Source of the DNA: Pseudomonadota bacterium
GTDB taxonomy: Bacteria; Pseudomonadota; Gammaproteobacteria; Thiotrichales; Thiotrichaceae
DNA: 41,536 bases
Direction of reading: 5' to 3'
Assembly (NCBI GenBank): GCA_002747455.1
Contig: PDPG01000041.1
Coordinates: forward strand, 78,980-120,515
Of the stretch, positions 25,690 through 34,262 are shown in pieces. Position 1 is the first letter of the stretch. Each line of letters starts with the position of its first letter. Position numbers and translations under genes: made by a program. Below the pieces are notes generated by a model. The model was not told the DNA's origin, made no database searches, and worked only from the letters and a program-made list of their open reading frames with translations.

Positions 25690-26796
25690 ATGCTGAAGAA
25701 CTTATTGAATCTCACTCTATTAATCATCGTTACACTGGTCGTTTTATTTATCGGTAAGCCTTATCTAAAAAATTGGCTTTTGGATGATGCAAGCAAGCCC
25801 AGAGTAGTGACAGAACGCGGGGACTTTAAGGCGGATGAACAGAATGCCATTAACATTTTTCAACGAACCAGCCCGTCTGTGGTCTTCATTACAACACTGG
25901 ATACGCAGCTAAACCCGTGGACGCGAACATATCGGGAAACACCATTAGGTTCCGGCTCAGGTTTTATCTGGGATAATCAGGGGCATGTAGTAACCAACTT
26001 CCATGTTGTTAAAGACTCTTCCTCCGCTGCCGTAAAACTTGCCGATCAGCGAATTTATGATGCCATATTAGTGGGTGCCAGTCCGCGCCATGACCTGGCG
26101 GTATTAAAAATTAACATCCCTACCAATAGCCCCAACCCTGTGCCGATTGGCCGCAGCCAAGACTTGCAAGTGGGCCAAAAAGTCTATGCCATTGGCAATC
26201 CGTTCGGGCTTGATCATACGCTAACCACCGGCATTATCTCCGCTTTAGGTCGCTCAATTGATAGCGAGGCAGGTGGGCGTATTGAAGATTTGATTCAAAC
26301 CGACGCAGCAATCAACCCCGGAAACTCTGGTGGCCCGCTGCTTGACAGTACAGGTAGGCTAATTGGTATTAATACCGCTATTTACAGCCCTTCTGGCTCC
26401 TCTGCAGGTATTGGCTTTTCCATTCCGGTTGATAGTGTGAATCGAGTGGTGCCACAGCTCATTGCCCACGGTCACTATATTCGCCCAATCCTTGGGGTGC
26501 AAATGGATGAACGCTATAACTCATTGATTAACCAGCGCTTTGGTATTCAAGGTGTCGCAGTGCTCAGCACCTCACCTCATACCGGCGCGGCAAAAGCTGG
26601 TCTAAGAGGGATTACCCAACAAGGCAATCAAAGTGTACTGGGAGATGTGATACAGCAAATAAATGGTCGGGACGTTCACTCGGTTGCAGACTTGCTGGAC
26701 ATTTTAGATGAATACCAATCCGGTGATTCTGTGCAACTGACGGTTTACCGTGACAACAAAAAAATTAACGTCACAGTGTCATTAAGTTCACCATAA
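25690..26796 (+). CDS. degS: DegS-type membrane-anchored serine protease
   Basis: This 368-residue trypsin-like HtrA protease has one N-terminal membrane anchor (4-22) instead of a cleaved signal peptide, the triad H105 (TNFHVV), D135 (RHDLAVL) and S213 (GNSGGPLL), and one PDZ domain (about 265-365). The anchor, single PDZ and length match DegS, which cuts RseA in the sigma-E envelope stress pathway after sensing misfolded outer-membrane proteins; DegP and DegQ have two PDZ domains. No rseA or rpoE is nearby. It is a single gene between two terminators. A related AlgW-type name would be equally acceptable. Confidence 0.88.
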   Translation: MLKNLLNLTLLIIVTLVVLFIGKPYLKNWLLDDASKPRVVTERGDFKADEQNAINIFQRTSPSVVFITTLDTQLNPWTRTYRETPLGSGSGFIWDNQGHVVTNFHVVKDSSSAAVKLADQRIYDAILVGASPRHDLAVLKINIPTNSPNPVPIGRSQDLQVGQKVYAIGNPFGLDHTLTTGIISALGRSIDSEAGGRIEDLIQTDAAINPGNSGGPLLDSTGRLIGINTAIYSPSGSSAGIGFSIPVDSVNRVVPQLIAHGHYIRPILGVQMDERYNSLINQRFGIQGVAVLSTSPHTGAAKAGLRGITQQGNQSVLGDVIQQINGRDVHSVADLLDILDEYQSGDSVQLTVYRDNKKINVTVSLSSP

Positions 26797-26859
26797 CAAA
26801 CCCGTGAACGACTCATTAAAGACAGTATAAGAACAGGGGAAACTGAAGAGCGGTGGGGC

Positions 26860-26895
26860 GTTTGTCAATACTGACAAACATTGACAAACTTTTTT
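26860..26895 (+). terminator. terminator after degS with duplicated 3' arm
   Basis: GTTTGTCA (26860-26867) can pair either with TGACAAAC at 26872-26879 (four-base loop) or with a second copy at 26882-26889, which runs directly into TTTTTT. The distal pairing is a normal terminator; the proximal copy could compete with it. Confidence 0.65.
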
Positions 26896-26947
26896 CTATA
26901 GCTCCATACAGAGCCAGCCATTAACTTATTGATTTTTATAGTAAATA

Positions 26948-27024
<77 letters not shown>

Positions 27025-27075
27025 GCGAGCAGCTATTATAGCAACAAGCAGCTTGGTGGGTAGTCTTTTTTGAAA

Positions 27076-27112
27076 AACAAAAAGGCGCAACCTTCGGCCA
27101 CGCCCTTTTTAG
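27076..27112 (-). terminator. terminator downstream of the outer-membrane protein gene
   Basis: On the minus strand AAAAAGGGCG pairs with CGCCTTTTT with one bulged base, enclosing a small GGCC-GAA-GGTT inner hairpin and followed by GTTTTTC. It lies about 40 bases after the stop codon. Confidence 0.7.
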
Positions 27113-27150
27113 GTTAAGTCACGATATATCGCAGACTATCCCATTTTTGC

Positions 27151-28326
27151 TTAACGCAAACGATAGCTCACGCCCACATTCAGCGAGGTATCTACGTCAT
27201 CAAGATCGTTGGATTTAGATGCCAAAGCAGCCACCTTCAGATCCAACTGGTTGTTCAGATAGTAGTAGAAGATTGAGCTCAAGGTGTTGGTTGTATTGTC
27301 GTTGCCACCATCTTCACCAGACTTGCTGTAATCCAGCTTCCAGGAATTCACCCAATCAACCTTATCTGTGATCTCACGTGTCCAGGACATTTCGTTAGTG
27401 AACTGATAACCCGTATCATCATCACCAAAAATAGTAGACAGGCTCGCTACATCAGAGAACTGAGTCTGGTTGTTTATTGGGCGATGGTATTCTGCTTCCA
27501 AGTCGAAAGATGGATCACCACCATCGCTACCATCGTAATTTGACAGGACGGCACCCAAACCTGCACGTACTAACCAGCCACTTTTACGAGTTGTGATGAA
27601 CTCATCGACTAGCACATCACGGGCTTTAATCACACCGGCTGCATTTAGTGAGCCGTTCAGAACACCGCTGGCCACCAACGCTTGCTCAATATCAGTGATC
27701 CACTTTTGCTCATAGTTACCCAGACGGTACTTGCTCGAATACTCATTTTCACGCGAAATGATTTGAGCAACACTCACATAGGTCGCTTTACTTGGCTTGG
27801 CTCTTAACGCGCCCTGCGCCATTAATGCTTCAACTAAGCGTATCGCTTTGGCCATTGGTGTTACGTTTACTACGCGACCATAACCCAAACCGATACCAAT
27901 CTTGAAAAATGGATCCTCCGCATCTTTCTTCAAGCCCAGATCACCAGAGCCATACCAGAAAGCACCTTTTGAACCTGGACGGAAATAGGTATCAGCATTG
28001 ACACCAGCACTCGCGGAGTAATTATCTTGAGAATCAGCGCCTGCGGTAGAGCTACGACTCACGCTACCTTTCGCATTTGCATTCACACTGAGGTTACGAT
28101 GAGCACTGCTGAACACTCGATCGTACTCTAAAGACAAGGCCGCATTGTAGGCTGCCTGATCGTGACCATTACCATTTGTTGTACTGAAACTACCATCAAT
28201 ATAGGCATCTTCATAAGCACTGGTGGCTTCTGTGTAATCGTACAATGTTACATCCGCTACCGCAGTTCCCGCAGCAGCCATCATTGATGCTGAAATTGCT
28301 GTTGCTAGTTTTGTTTTAACATTCAT
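27151..28326 (-). CDS. unidentified outer-membrane beta-barrel protein
   Basis: I do not recognise this 391-residue protein. It has a clear signal peptide (1-24, cleavage after AVA). The mature part is Gly/Ser/Asn/Asp/Tyr-rich with alternating hydrophobic strands (for example FKIGIGLGYGRV, LVRAGLGAVL and SLNVGVSYRL at the end), typical of an outer-membrane barrel. A segment at about 153-248 is instead predicted helical (TPMAKAIRLVEALMAQG, WITDIEQALVASG), suggesting an inserted alpha-helical domain between strands. The C-terminus ends in Leu-Arg rather than an aromatic residue. It resembles DUF481-like proteins only loosely. It is monocistronic with its own terminator. Confidence 0.7.
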   Translation of the reverse strand: MNVKTKLATAISASMMAAAGTAVADVTLYDYTEATSAYEDAYIDGSFSTTNGNGHDQAAYNAALSLEYDRVFSSAHRNLSVNANAKGSVSRSSTAGADSQDNYSASAGVNADTYFRPGSKGAFWYGSGDLGLKKDAEDPFFKIGIGLGYGRVVNVTPMAKAIRLVEALMAQGALRAKPSKATYVSVAQIISRENEYSSKYRLGNYEQKWITDIEQALVASGVLNGSLNAAGVIKARDVLVDEFITTRKSGWLVRAGLGAVLSNYDGSDGGDPSFDLEAEYHRPINNQTQFSDVASLSTIFGDDDTGYQFTNEMSWTREITDKVDWVNSWKLDYSKSGEDGGNDNTTNTLSSIFYYYLNNQLDLKVAALASKSNDLDDVDTSLNVGVSYRLR

Positions 28327-28592
28327 TCTTTAAACTCGTTTTATTAAATTGAATCACAAACCACCACTTACTTGCACAAGGCAGCACACACCTCTCCTAA
28401 ATAGTGGACGGCTCATTATAAGCTTTATACAAGGACAGTTTCAAAAAATCACAAAATATTTTTTATCCTCTGCATCTCCCCACTCCATTTAAACTCAAAA
28501 AGTTTATTATTTAACCAATTATCAGACACCTAAATTAATACAAACTGAATGAACTCCTTCTACCGTATCAGAATTGTACAAAGTAATCGAAG

Positions 28593-29657
28593 TTATAAAT
28601 TTAACGGATTTTTTGGATCAACGTCATCCATGAATGGCAACCTGCGATCAGTATTGGTGAGCTGATAAACCAAGCCCATCCAGTTGCCGATAATCGCTAA
28701 CCCAGAGTCATGCCAGGTATTTTGCAGACGCGGCTTTATCAAGTGCTCAGGGAATACAGGCATGGCTTGGCAGCGCACCATCGCCTCCTGAAGCTTATCC
28801 AGATATTCATCAAGTATCACCTGAGTCGTTAGGTCAAAGTAGCCTTCAGGAAAAGGTGGATAGTCGCTCCGCTCACGATTGTAATAACGCACAACCTCAC
28901 GCTTATACTCCTTTAACAAGCTAATTTCGTCATACTCAGGGTGGCCTTGAAAGTAAATAGTACGAATGCCATCGCCACTCACGGCTAGATGAACCGCGCC
29001 GTCATTGTCTTCAACCAATATCCTCAAACCCGCTTCCTCAAATTGCTCACGAGTCATGACATTGTATCGAGAGTGGGGTACGTCGAAGTGGGTGTTAATA
29101 TCCGATACCAAAGGATGGGACGGATCTTTCACCCAATGCGGATAGACCCCCCAGCGTTTATCGCCCAAGTGCTGACGACGTTGACCATGGTGCGCTTCTA
29201 AAACGGCATGTGTCGCCAGGCAGGAACATAGTGTCGATGTCACATTCTGGTGTGCCCACTTCGTCACCTTGATTAACGGCTCCCAGAATACCTCCTGAGA
29301 CAGCCTATCATGAGTGACATTAGCGCCCGTAATAATGAGTGCATCCAGCCCTTCTGCCTGAATGTTCTCGAACGTCGTGTAATGCTCATTGATGTGCTGC
29401 TGGGCTTTTTTACCCCGTGTCTGCTCCGGTAACGCAAACGGATACACATAAAACTGTGCAATCGGATTACTCGCACCAATTAGACGGAAGAATTGCCGCT
29501 CGGTTGAGACCAAAGCCGCATCAGGCATCATATTCAAGAAGCCAACGTGTAGTGCACGAATATCCTGATGGACCGCGCGCTCAGCACTGAGAATGATCTG
29601 CCCTTCCTTGTGCAAATCATCAAAAGCGGGCAAGTTATTATGGGCAACTAATGGCAT
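28593..29657 (-). CDS. metA: homoserine O-acyltransferase, MetA family
   Basis: This 354-residue class-I-glutamine-amidotransferase-fold enzyme activates homoserine for methionine synthesis. The acyl-enzyme cysteine C146 (STLCSCLATHA) and the H239/E241 pair (FQGHPEYDE) are intact. The protein is about 45 residues longer than E. coli MetA. At the position where Gly favours succinyl-CoA and Glu favours acetyl-CoA (after TGAP in the family), this protein reads TGANVT, with Thr115, so acyl-donor choice cannot be read from that residue. AGGAGT overlaps the stop of the upstream ATPase gene, six bases away, so the two are coupled. No SAM riboswitch was seen upstream of the operon. Confidence 0.88.
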   Translation of the reverse strand: MPLVAHNNLPAFDDLHKEGQIILSAERAVHQDIRALHVGFLNMMPDAALVSTERQFFRLIGASNPIAQFYVYPFALPEQTRGKKAQQHINEHYTTFENIQAEGLDALIITGANVTHDRLSQEVFWEPLIKVTKWAHQNVTSTLCSCLATHAVLEAHHGQRRQHLGDKRWGVYPHWVKDPSHPLVSDINTHFDVPHSRYNVMTREQFEEAGLRILVEDNDGAVHLAVSGDGIRTIYFQGHPEYDEISLLKEYKREVVRYYNRERSDYPPFPEGYFDLTTQVILDEYLDKLQEAMVRCQAMPVFPEHLIKPRLQNTWHDSGLAIIGNWMGLVYQLTNTDRRLPFMDDVDPKNPLNL

Positions 29658-29663
29658 ATTCGT

Positions 29664-30509
29664 TTACTCCTGTCGATCAATGGCTGTTTCCACCAATTTC
29701 AGAAAGTCTGCTTCTGTTTTGACTTGATGAAGTTCTGAGGTTTGAATGGTATATCCGAAACGGTTTGCAATGCTTTCATAGCGTGGAATGCGGGCGCTAA
29801 ACAGTTTTGGAAAGACCCATAACACAAAATCATCCGGCTCCACCAAAGCAACGTACTCCAGTGCCTTCTCCTCCATGTACATTGCTAGATGCTCATCCAG
29901 GAACGCTTCACGGTAATACAGGGGTTTGGGAGACAGCTTGGCACGCTCAATCAGCATTTTTTCATCTTCTTCTGTCGCCTGAATATACAACATCAAAGTA
30001 TGTTGTTGCAGGGTATCGAGTACATGCTCATCATCCAACTCACAGACGCTACCACCTGCATCGTTGATGAAGTTATTAAAACCATAAATTTGTCGGGATT
30101 TTTCAATAAACTCAGGGACATCCAGCATGGCCGCCACTTCTGCCTGATGATGTAACTTCAAGCGCCGTTTAAATTCTTTTAATGTCAGGCCACCCAAGGC
30201 CGGATTTCCCAACTTTCCCAAAAAGGTGGATAACGGCTTTAGGTGATCAACCGTGATATTGTTGCAGATATAGATTGAATCCGTACGCAGCAAATCCTGT
30301 AGAAAAGGTACCTGCATCGCCTGTGCTTTGATATTATCCAGAATCGGCTCGTTCATGTAGCGCGTACCAATACGGTAGTCACCGGAATAATGGAACCACT
30401 CTTTATTTCTCAGGATATTGGCAAGGTAGGTCTTACCAACGCCCGACATACCTAGCAATGTAATGGACTTATGCGTCCAGCGACGAAACTCGTCAGATGA
30501 TAGTCTCAC
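29664..30509 (-). CDS. P-loop ATPase of unknown role, coupled to metA
   Basis: This 281-residue protein has a Walker A motif GMSGVGKT (20-27) within an N-terminal nucleotide kinase-like fold, and probable later strands at LMLYIQATEED and DFVLWVFPKLF. A stretch rich in Lys, Arg and His (about 115-150) follows the first core. I cannot name the family; it may be a small kinase or regulatory ATPase. Its stop codon lies within the ribosome site of metA, so the two proteins are made together, suggesting a link to homoserine or methionine metabolism. The upstream gap holds a CCGATA/TATCGG inverted repeat (30550-30555 with 30571-30576). Confidence 0.75.
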   Translation of the reverse strand: MRLSSDEFRRWTHKSITLLGMSGVGKTYLANILRNKEWFHYSGDYRIGTRYMNEPILDNIKAQAMQVPFLQDLLRTDSIYICNNITVDHLKPLSTFLGKLGNPALGGLTLKEFKRRLKLHHQAEVAAMLDVPEFIEKSRQIYGFNNFINDAGGSVCELDDEHVLDTLQQHTLMLYIQATEEDEKMLIERAKLSPKPLYYREAFLDEHLAMYMEEKALEYVALVEPDDFVLWVFPKLFSARIPRYESIANRFGYTIQTSELHQVKTEADFLKLVETAIDRQE

Positions 30510-30701
30510 TGTTTTCTTTTCTGGCTAAATTAAAAGCAGGCATTATACGCCGATAATTGATGGCACAGTGTATCGGTAAGGGTATTATTTTTTTATATCG
30601 GCCATGATGATTATTCGTTAGTGTAAACATGCCAGCAAATAGGCTATATATTGGAGCAGAGTCGATCGCACATAATCATTTAAATAATAGAGATAGTAAA
30701 A

Positions 30702-31061
30702 ATGAACACTCGCCAGACCATCATAGCGTTGCTGACCTGCTCATGCGTGCATCCACTAATGGCGGCCTCCCGTCCTTTGACCGATACGACAACACCTCAA
30801 GAGTTCATCACGGGTCTGCACTCCCTCACAAAAATCAGGATTAGTGATGAAGAAAAGCGCTATATTTCAGCCGAGTGTGAGCAGTTCGCTAAAGATGATG
30901 ACATTGCAGAAGATGAGCGAGCTGAGTATCTCGCTGTGTGTAACAAGGAGCTGACGCTAGCCGTAAAAGCCGCCCTACTTAAGCGGCGCCTAAGACAAAA
31001 AAGACAAATTGAAATAATCAAAGCAAGCAAACACGCCACCAATCACCCTCAAGCAATGTAG
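30702..31061 (+). CDS. small secreted protein, unknown function
   Basis: This 119-residue protein has a probable signal peptide (about 1-21, cleavage near LMA-AS). The mature part is strongly charged: an acidic helix-rich middle (ECEQFAKDDDIAEDERAEY) and a basic C-terminal helix (LLKRRLRQKRQ). Two cysteines in the mature region could form a disulfide. I do not recognise a family. It is divergent from the ATPase-metA operon and convergent with the RND pump genes. Coding status is moderately supported by the signal peptide; the ribosome site is weak. Confidence 0.55.
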   Translation: MNTRQTIIALLTCSCVHPLMAASRPLTDTTTPQEFITGLHSLTKIRISDEEKRYISAECEQFAKDDDIAEDERAEYLAVCNKELTLAVKAALLKRRLRQKRQIEIIKASKHATNHPQAM

Positions 31062-31145
31062 TTCAACCACTCAAGACAACGGCACCCACATCGCCTGCCC
31101 CTCCCGCTGGGTTATAGAAGGCAGGGCTTAATCTGACAGACAGTA

Positions 31146-34100
31146 TCAGGCCGGTGAGAGTGCGACATCCGGGTCTGGCTCGGCAATTTCAACAAACCCC
31201 ATATCTTCCATAATGCCATACAGGGCTGGTAACACCAGCAACACCAGCAGCGTGGCTGTCAACATTCCAAAGACAACGCTTGTCACCAATGGGATTAACA
31301 CCTGAGCTTGAAGGCTGGTTTCAAACAACAGCGGTGTCATCCCCGCCACCGTTGTAATAGACGTCATAAACACCGCGCGAAACCGGTCATGAATAGCCTG
31401 AGTCGCTGCATCATGCAGACTCATGCCCTCGGCACTGCGATACTTGACAAACTCCACCAGCAAAATTGAATCGTTGACGACAATCCCTGCCAATGACACA
31501 AAACCAATGATACTAGGCATGGAAAATTCCACCCCCATAATCAAGTGCCCCCAAATCACCCCAATCAGTGCCAGCGGGATATTCACCATGACGATCAAGG
31601 GTTCGATATAACTTTTAAACTGTAAACTCAGTAATAAATACACGCCAAGCAAAGCCAGTATAAAGCCCACTAAAATGGAGCTATTGGTCTCCTTACCACT
31701 CTCCACTTCTCCTTTAAGGGCCACTGAAACATCAGGAAATCGCGTCATTAATTCTGGCAGGAATTTGCGCTGCATATCTTTCAGCACTTCAGAAGTATTT
31801 GCCTTTAACGCATTAATATCGCCATAGACATTAATGACACGACTGCGATTGATATGTCCAATGCGCGCATATTCCCGCTTTTCTTCAACCGACACCAGGC
31901 TGACCAATGGAATTGCCTGCCCTTTATCTGTAATGATCATAAAATTTTCAAAATCAGCCAAGGCTTGCTGCTTTGGGCTATCCATCTTAACCTGAATCTC
32001 ATACGCCTCACGCCCTTGAAAGATATCACCGACCTTGACACCCTGATAAGCCGCTCGTACTTGAGAGACAATGCCCTGCGCACTAACACCCGATGCCAAC
32101 GCCCCGGGTTTGAGTGTAAATACAAATTGGGGTTTACCCGGCCTCAGGCTATCCGTTAAGTTATAAACGCCATCATAGCCGGATAACCAGTTTTGCAACT
32201 CGCGTGAGACCATCGACAAGCGTTCCAGATTCTCCCCCGTCAGGCGAATATCAATCGCCCGCCCCGCAGGCCCCGCAACCGGCTCCTTAAACTGAAGGCT
32301 GATGGCAATGGGAATATCGCCAGTATTTTCCCGCCAACGCGGAATAAATTCATGCAATGACGTATTCCGGTACTCAGTTTCCAGAAAACTCACACTGACC
32401 GTCGCAATATGCGTGCCGCTTTCTGCTGAATCTGCATTGTAGTTGTAAGTAACCTGGACATTTTTAACTAATGCTTGATCATTCTGATCCGCAAACTCCT
32501 GCTCCGTTTGCTCAAGGCTGCTCAATAATTTATCCACCACCGACCTGGTTTGTGCCAACGGTGCCCCCTGCGCCAGCAAGATACGTACTTCCAGAATATT
32601 ACCTTCAAGATTTGGAAAAGCTCTAAACTTCAACGCACCCGTGATAATCATACCAATGGAAATGACCAGCATTCCCAGCGCAAGCCCCACCGTGCCATAA
32701 CGAAAACGAATCGCAAATGTGCCCAATTGAGTCGCACCATCCCGCAACTTCTGAAAGCCCGCTTCCAACCACACCCGCCAGCGCATGGGTTCTTTTTCGT
32801 GGGTGTGCTCAAGTGCCTGCTTTAGATGATGTGGCAATACCAAAAAAGCTTCCAGCAAGCTCACCGTCAATACCGATAACAACACAACCGGCAATACACC
32901 CAGCACCTGACCAATCGTTCCTTTCATCATCAACAGGCTACCAAATAACAGTGCTGAGGTCAGAAAGGATGAGATCACACCACGCACCACCCGCTGCGTA
33001 CCCACTACAACAGAAGTCAGTGGGTCGTGTGTTTTCTTATATTCATGGGCAATGCTTTCGGACAGCACAATCGCATCATCCATCAGGATACCTATGGCCA
33101 TGAGCAAGGCGACCATAGAAATCATATTAATGCTCACCCCAAGCCAGCTCATTATTGCCAGACCACCCAAAAATGAAATGGGTAAGCCCAAGGCAATCCA
33201 CAGCGTATAACGCCAACTAAAGAACAGAAACAGCACTAGACTCGCCAAAATCAGCCCTTGAAACGCATTTTTACTCAGCAACTGCAAGCGCTCACTGACA
33301 ATCGTCGCCCGATCATTCGTCAGCGCCATACTGGTGGACTCTGGCAACACCTTATTTTCGGCATCCACAAAGGCTTTCACTTTGCCAAAAACCGTCAGCG
33401 TGTCATCTATACGATTTTTACTCACCCGTACAATGGCCGCACGTTTACCATTAAACTCAATGCGCTCTTCTTCCAGATCAAAACGATCTTCAATTCTGGC
33501 GATGTCCCCCAGGCGGATTTCGCCCCCTTTCTCTGTATTGATAATGACAAGATCCGCTAATGCTTCAGGCGTTTTTCGGGCATTTGAGAAGCGTATCTGA
33601 TAAGCCCTATCTGAACTTTCCAGCGTCCCAGCCGGTAAATCAATTGCCTGTGCGCGAATGATATTAGCCACCTGATTAATACTGAGTCGATATTTCAGCA
33701 AGGTTTCTGCACTCACCATGACATTGAGTTGATGGGTAGAAAAGCCTTTTACCTCCACAATCGGCACGCCCGGAATGGCTAATAAGCGTTTGCGGTAATC
33801 CTCTGCCAGTGCCTTTAGCTCCGCAGCCGTCAAACCTTCCGAAGTAATGGCAATATCCACCACGCGATCGGTGCGGCCAACCCGATACACTAGCGGGTCT
33901 CCAGCATCAGACGGAAAACCAACCACCCCATCAACTGCCGAGATGATGTCATCCTCAAATTGTTTGGCATCAGCACTTTCCTGCATGGTTAGGGCAAGAA
34001 TACCCACGTCGTCGCGCGCTTCACAGCTTTGCTCCTCGACAAAACTGATGCCATCCGTTGCATCTTCAAGGCGCGTACAAATGGCTTCTTCAACGTCCGA

Positions 34101-34262
34101 AGCACTGGCCCCAGGATAACTCACGACCACATGAAACATATTCAATTTAAGCGCAGGGAATGTTTCCTTATTCAACCCCGGCAGCATCGCCAACCCCAAC
34201 GCCACAATGGTAATCATCAAGATATTGGCAGCGGTGGGGTGCTTGGCAAAAAAATGAATCAT
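31146..34262 (-). CDS. RND-family efflux permease (AcrB-like)
   Basis: This 1038-residue inner-membrane proton-drug antiporter has the usual twelve membrane segments and two large periplasmic loops. The proton-relay aspartates are present as D395 and D396 in GILMDDAIVL, and the motif VSYPGASASDVEEAI follows the first loop start, as in HAE-type pumps. No outer-membrane channel gene is adjacent, so it may use a TolC encoded elsewhere. The start overlaps the stop of the adaptor gene by four bases (ATGA), so they are translated together. Substrates are unknown. Confidence 0.92.
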   Translation of the reverse strand: MIHFFAKHPTAANILMITIVALGLAMLPGLNKETFPALKLNMFHVVVSYPGASASDVEEAICTRLEDATDGISFVEEQSCEARDDVGILALTMQESADAKQFEDDIISAVDGVVGFPSDAGDPLVYRVGRTDRVVDIAITSEGLTAAELKALAEDYRKRLLAIPGVPIVEVKGFSTHQLNVMVSAETLLKYRLSINQVANIIRAQAIDLPAGTLESSDRAYQIRFSNARKTPEALADLVIINTEKGGEIRLGDIARIEDRFDLEEERIEFNGKRAAIVRVSKNRIDDTLTVFGKVKAFVDAENKVLPESTSMALTNDRATIVSERLQLLSKNAFQGLILASLVLFLFFSWRYTLWIALGLPISFLGGLAIMSWLGVSINMISMVALLMAIGILMDDAIVLSESIAHEYKKTHDPLTSVVVGTQRVVRGVISSFLTSALLFGSLLMMKGTIGQVLGVLPVVLLSVLTVSLLEAFLVLPHHLKQALEHTHEKEPMRWRVWLEAGFQKLRDGATQLGTFAIRFRYGTVGLALGMLVISIGMIITGALKFRAFPNLEGNILEVRILLAQGAPLAQTRSVVDKLLSSLEQTEQEFADQNDQALVKNVQVTYNYNADSAESGTHIATVSVSFLETEYRNTSLHEFIPRWRENTGDIPIAISLQFKEPVAGPAGRAIDIRLTGENLERLSMVSRELQNWLSGYDGVYNLTDSLRPGKPQFVFTLKPGALASGVSAQGIVSQVRAAYQGVKVGDIFQGREAYEIQVKMDSPKQQALADFENFMIITDKGQAIPLVSLVSVEEKREYARIGHINRSRVINVYGDINALKANTSEVLKDMQRKFLPELMTRFPDVSVALKGEVESGKETNSSILVGFILALLGVYLLLSLQFKSYIEPLIVMVNIPLALIGVIWGHLIMGVEFSMPSIIGFVSLAGIVVNDSILLVEFVKYRSAEGMSLHDAATQAIHDRFRAVFMTSITTVAGMTPLLFETSLQAQVLIPLVTSVVFGMLTATLLVLLVLPALYGIMEDMGFVEIAEPDPDVALSPA

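Noticed and set aside
30510..30701. SAM riboswitch upstream of the ATPase-metA operon
   Set aside because: The region shows only a short CCGATA/TATCGG repeat; no SAM-I or SAM-II core could be built by eye.
31094..31125. CCTGCC/GGCAGG pair between the small secreted protein and the RND permease gene as a terminator
   Set aside because: The stem is only six bases and no T-run follows on either strand.
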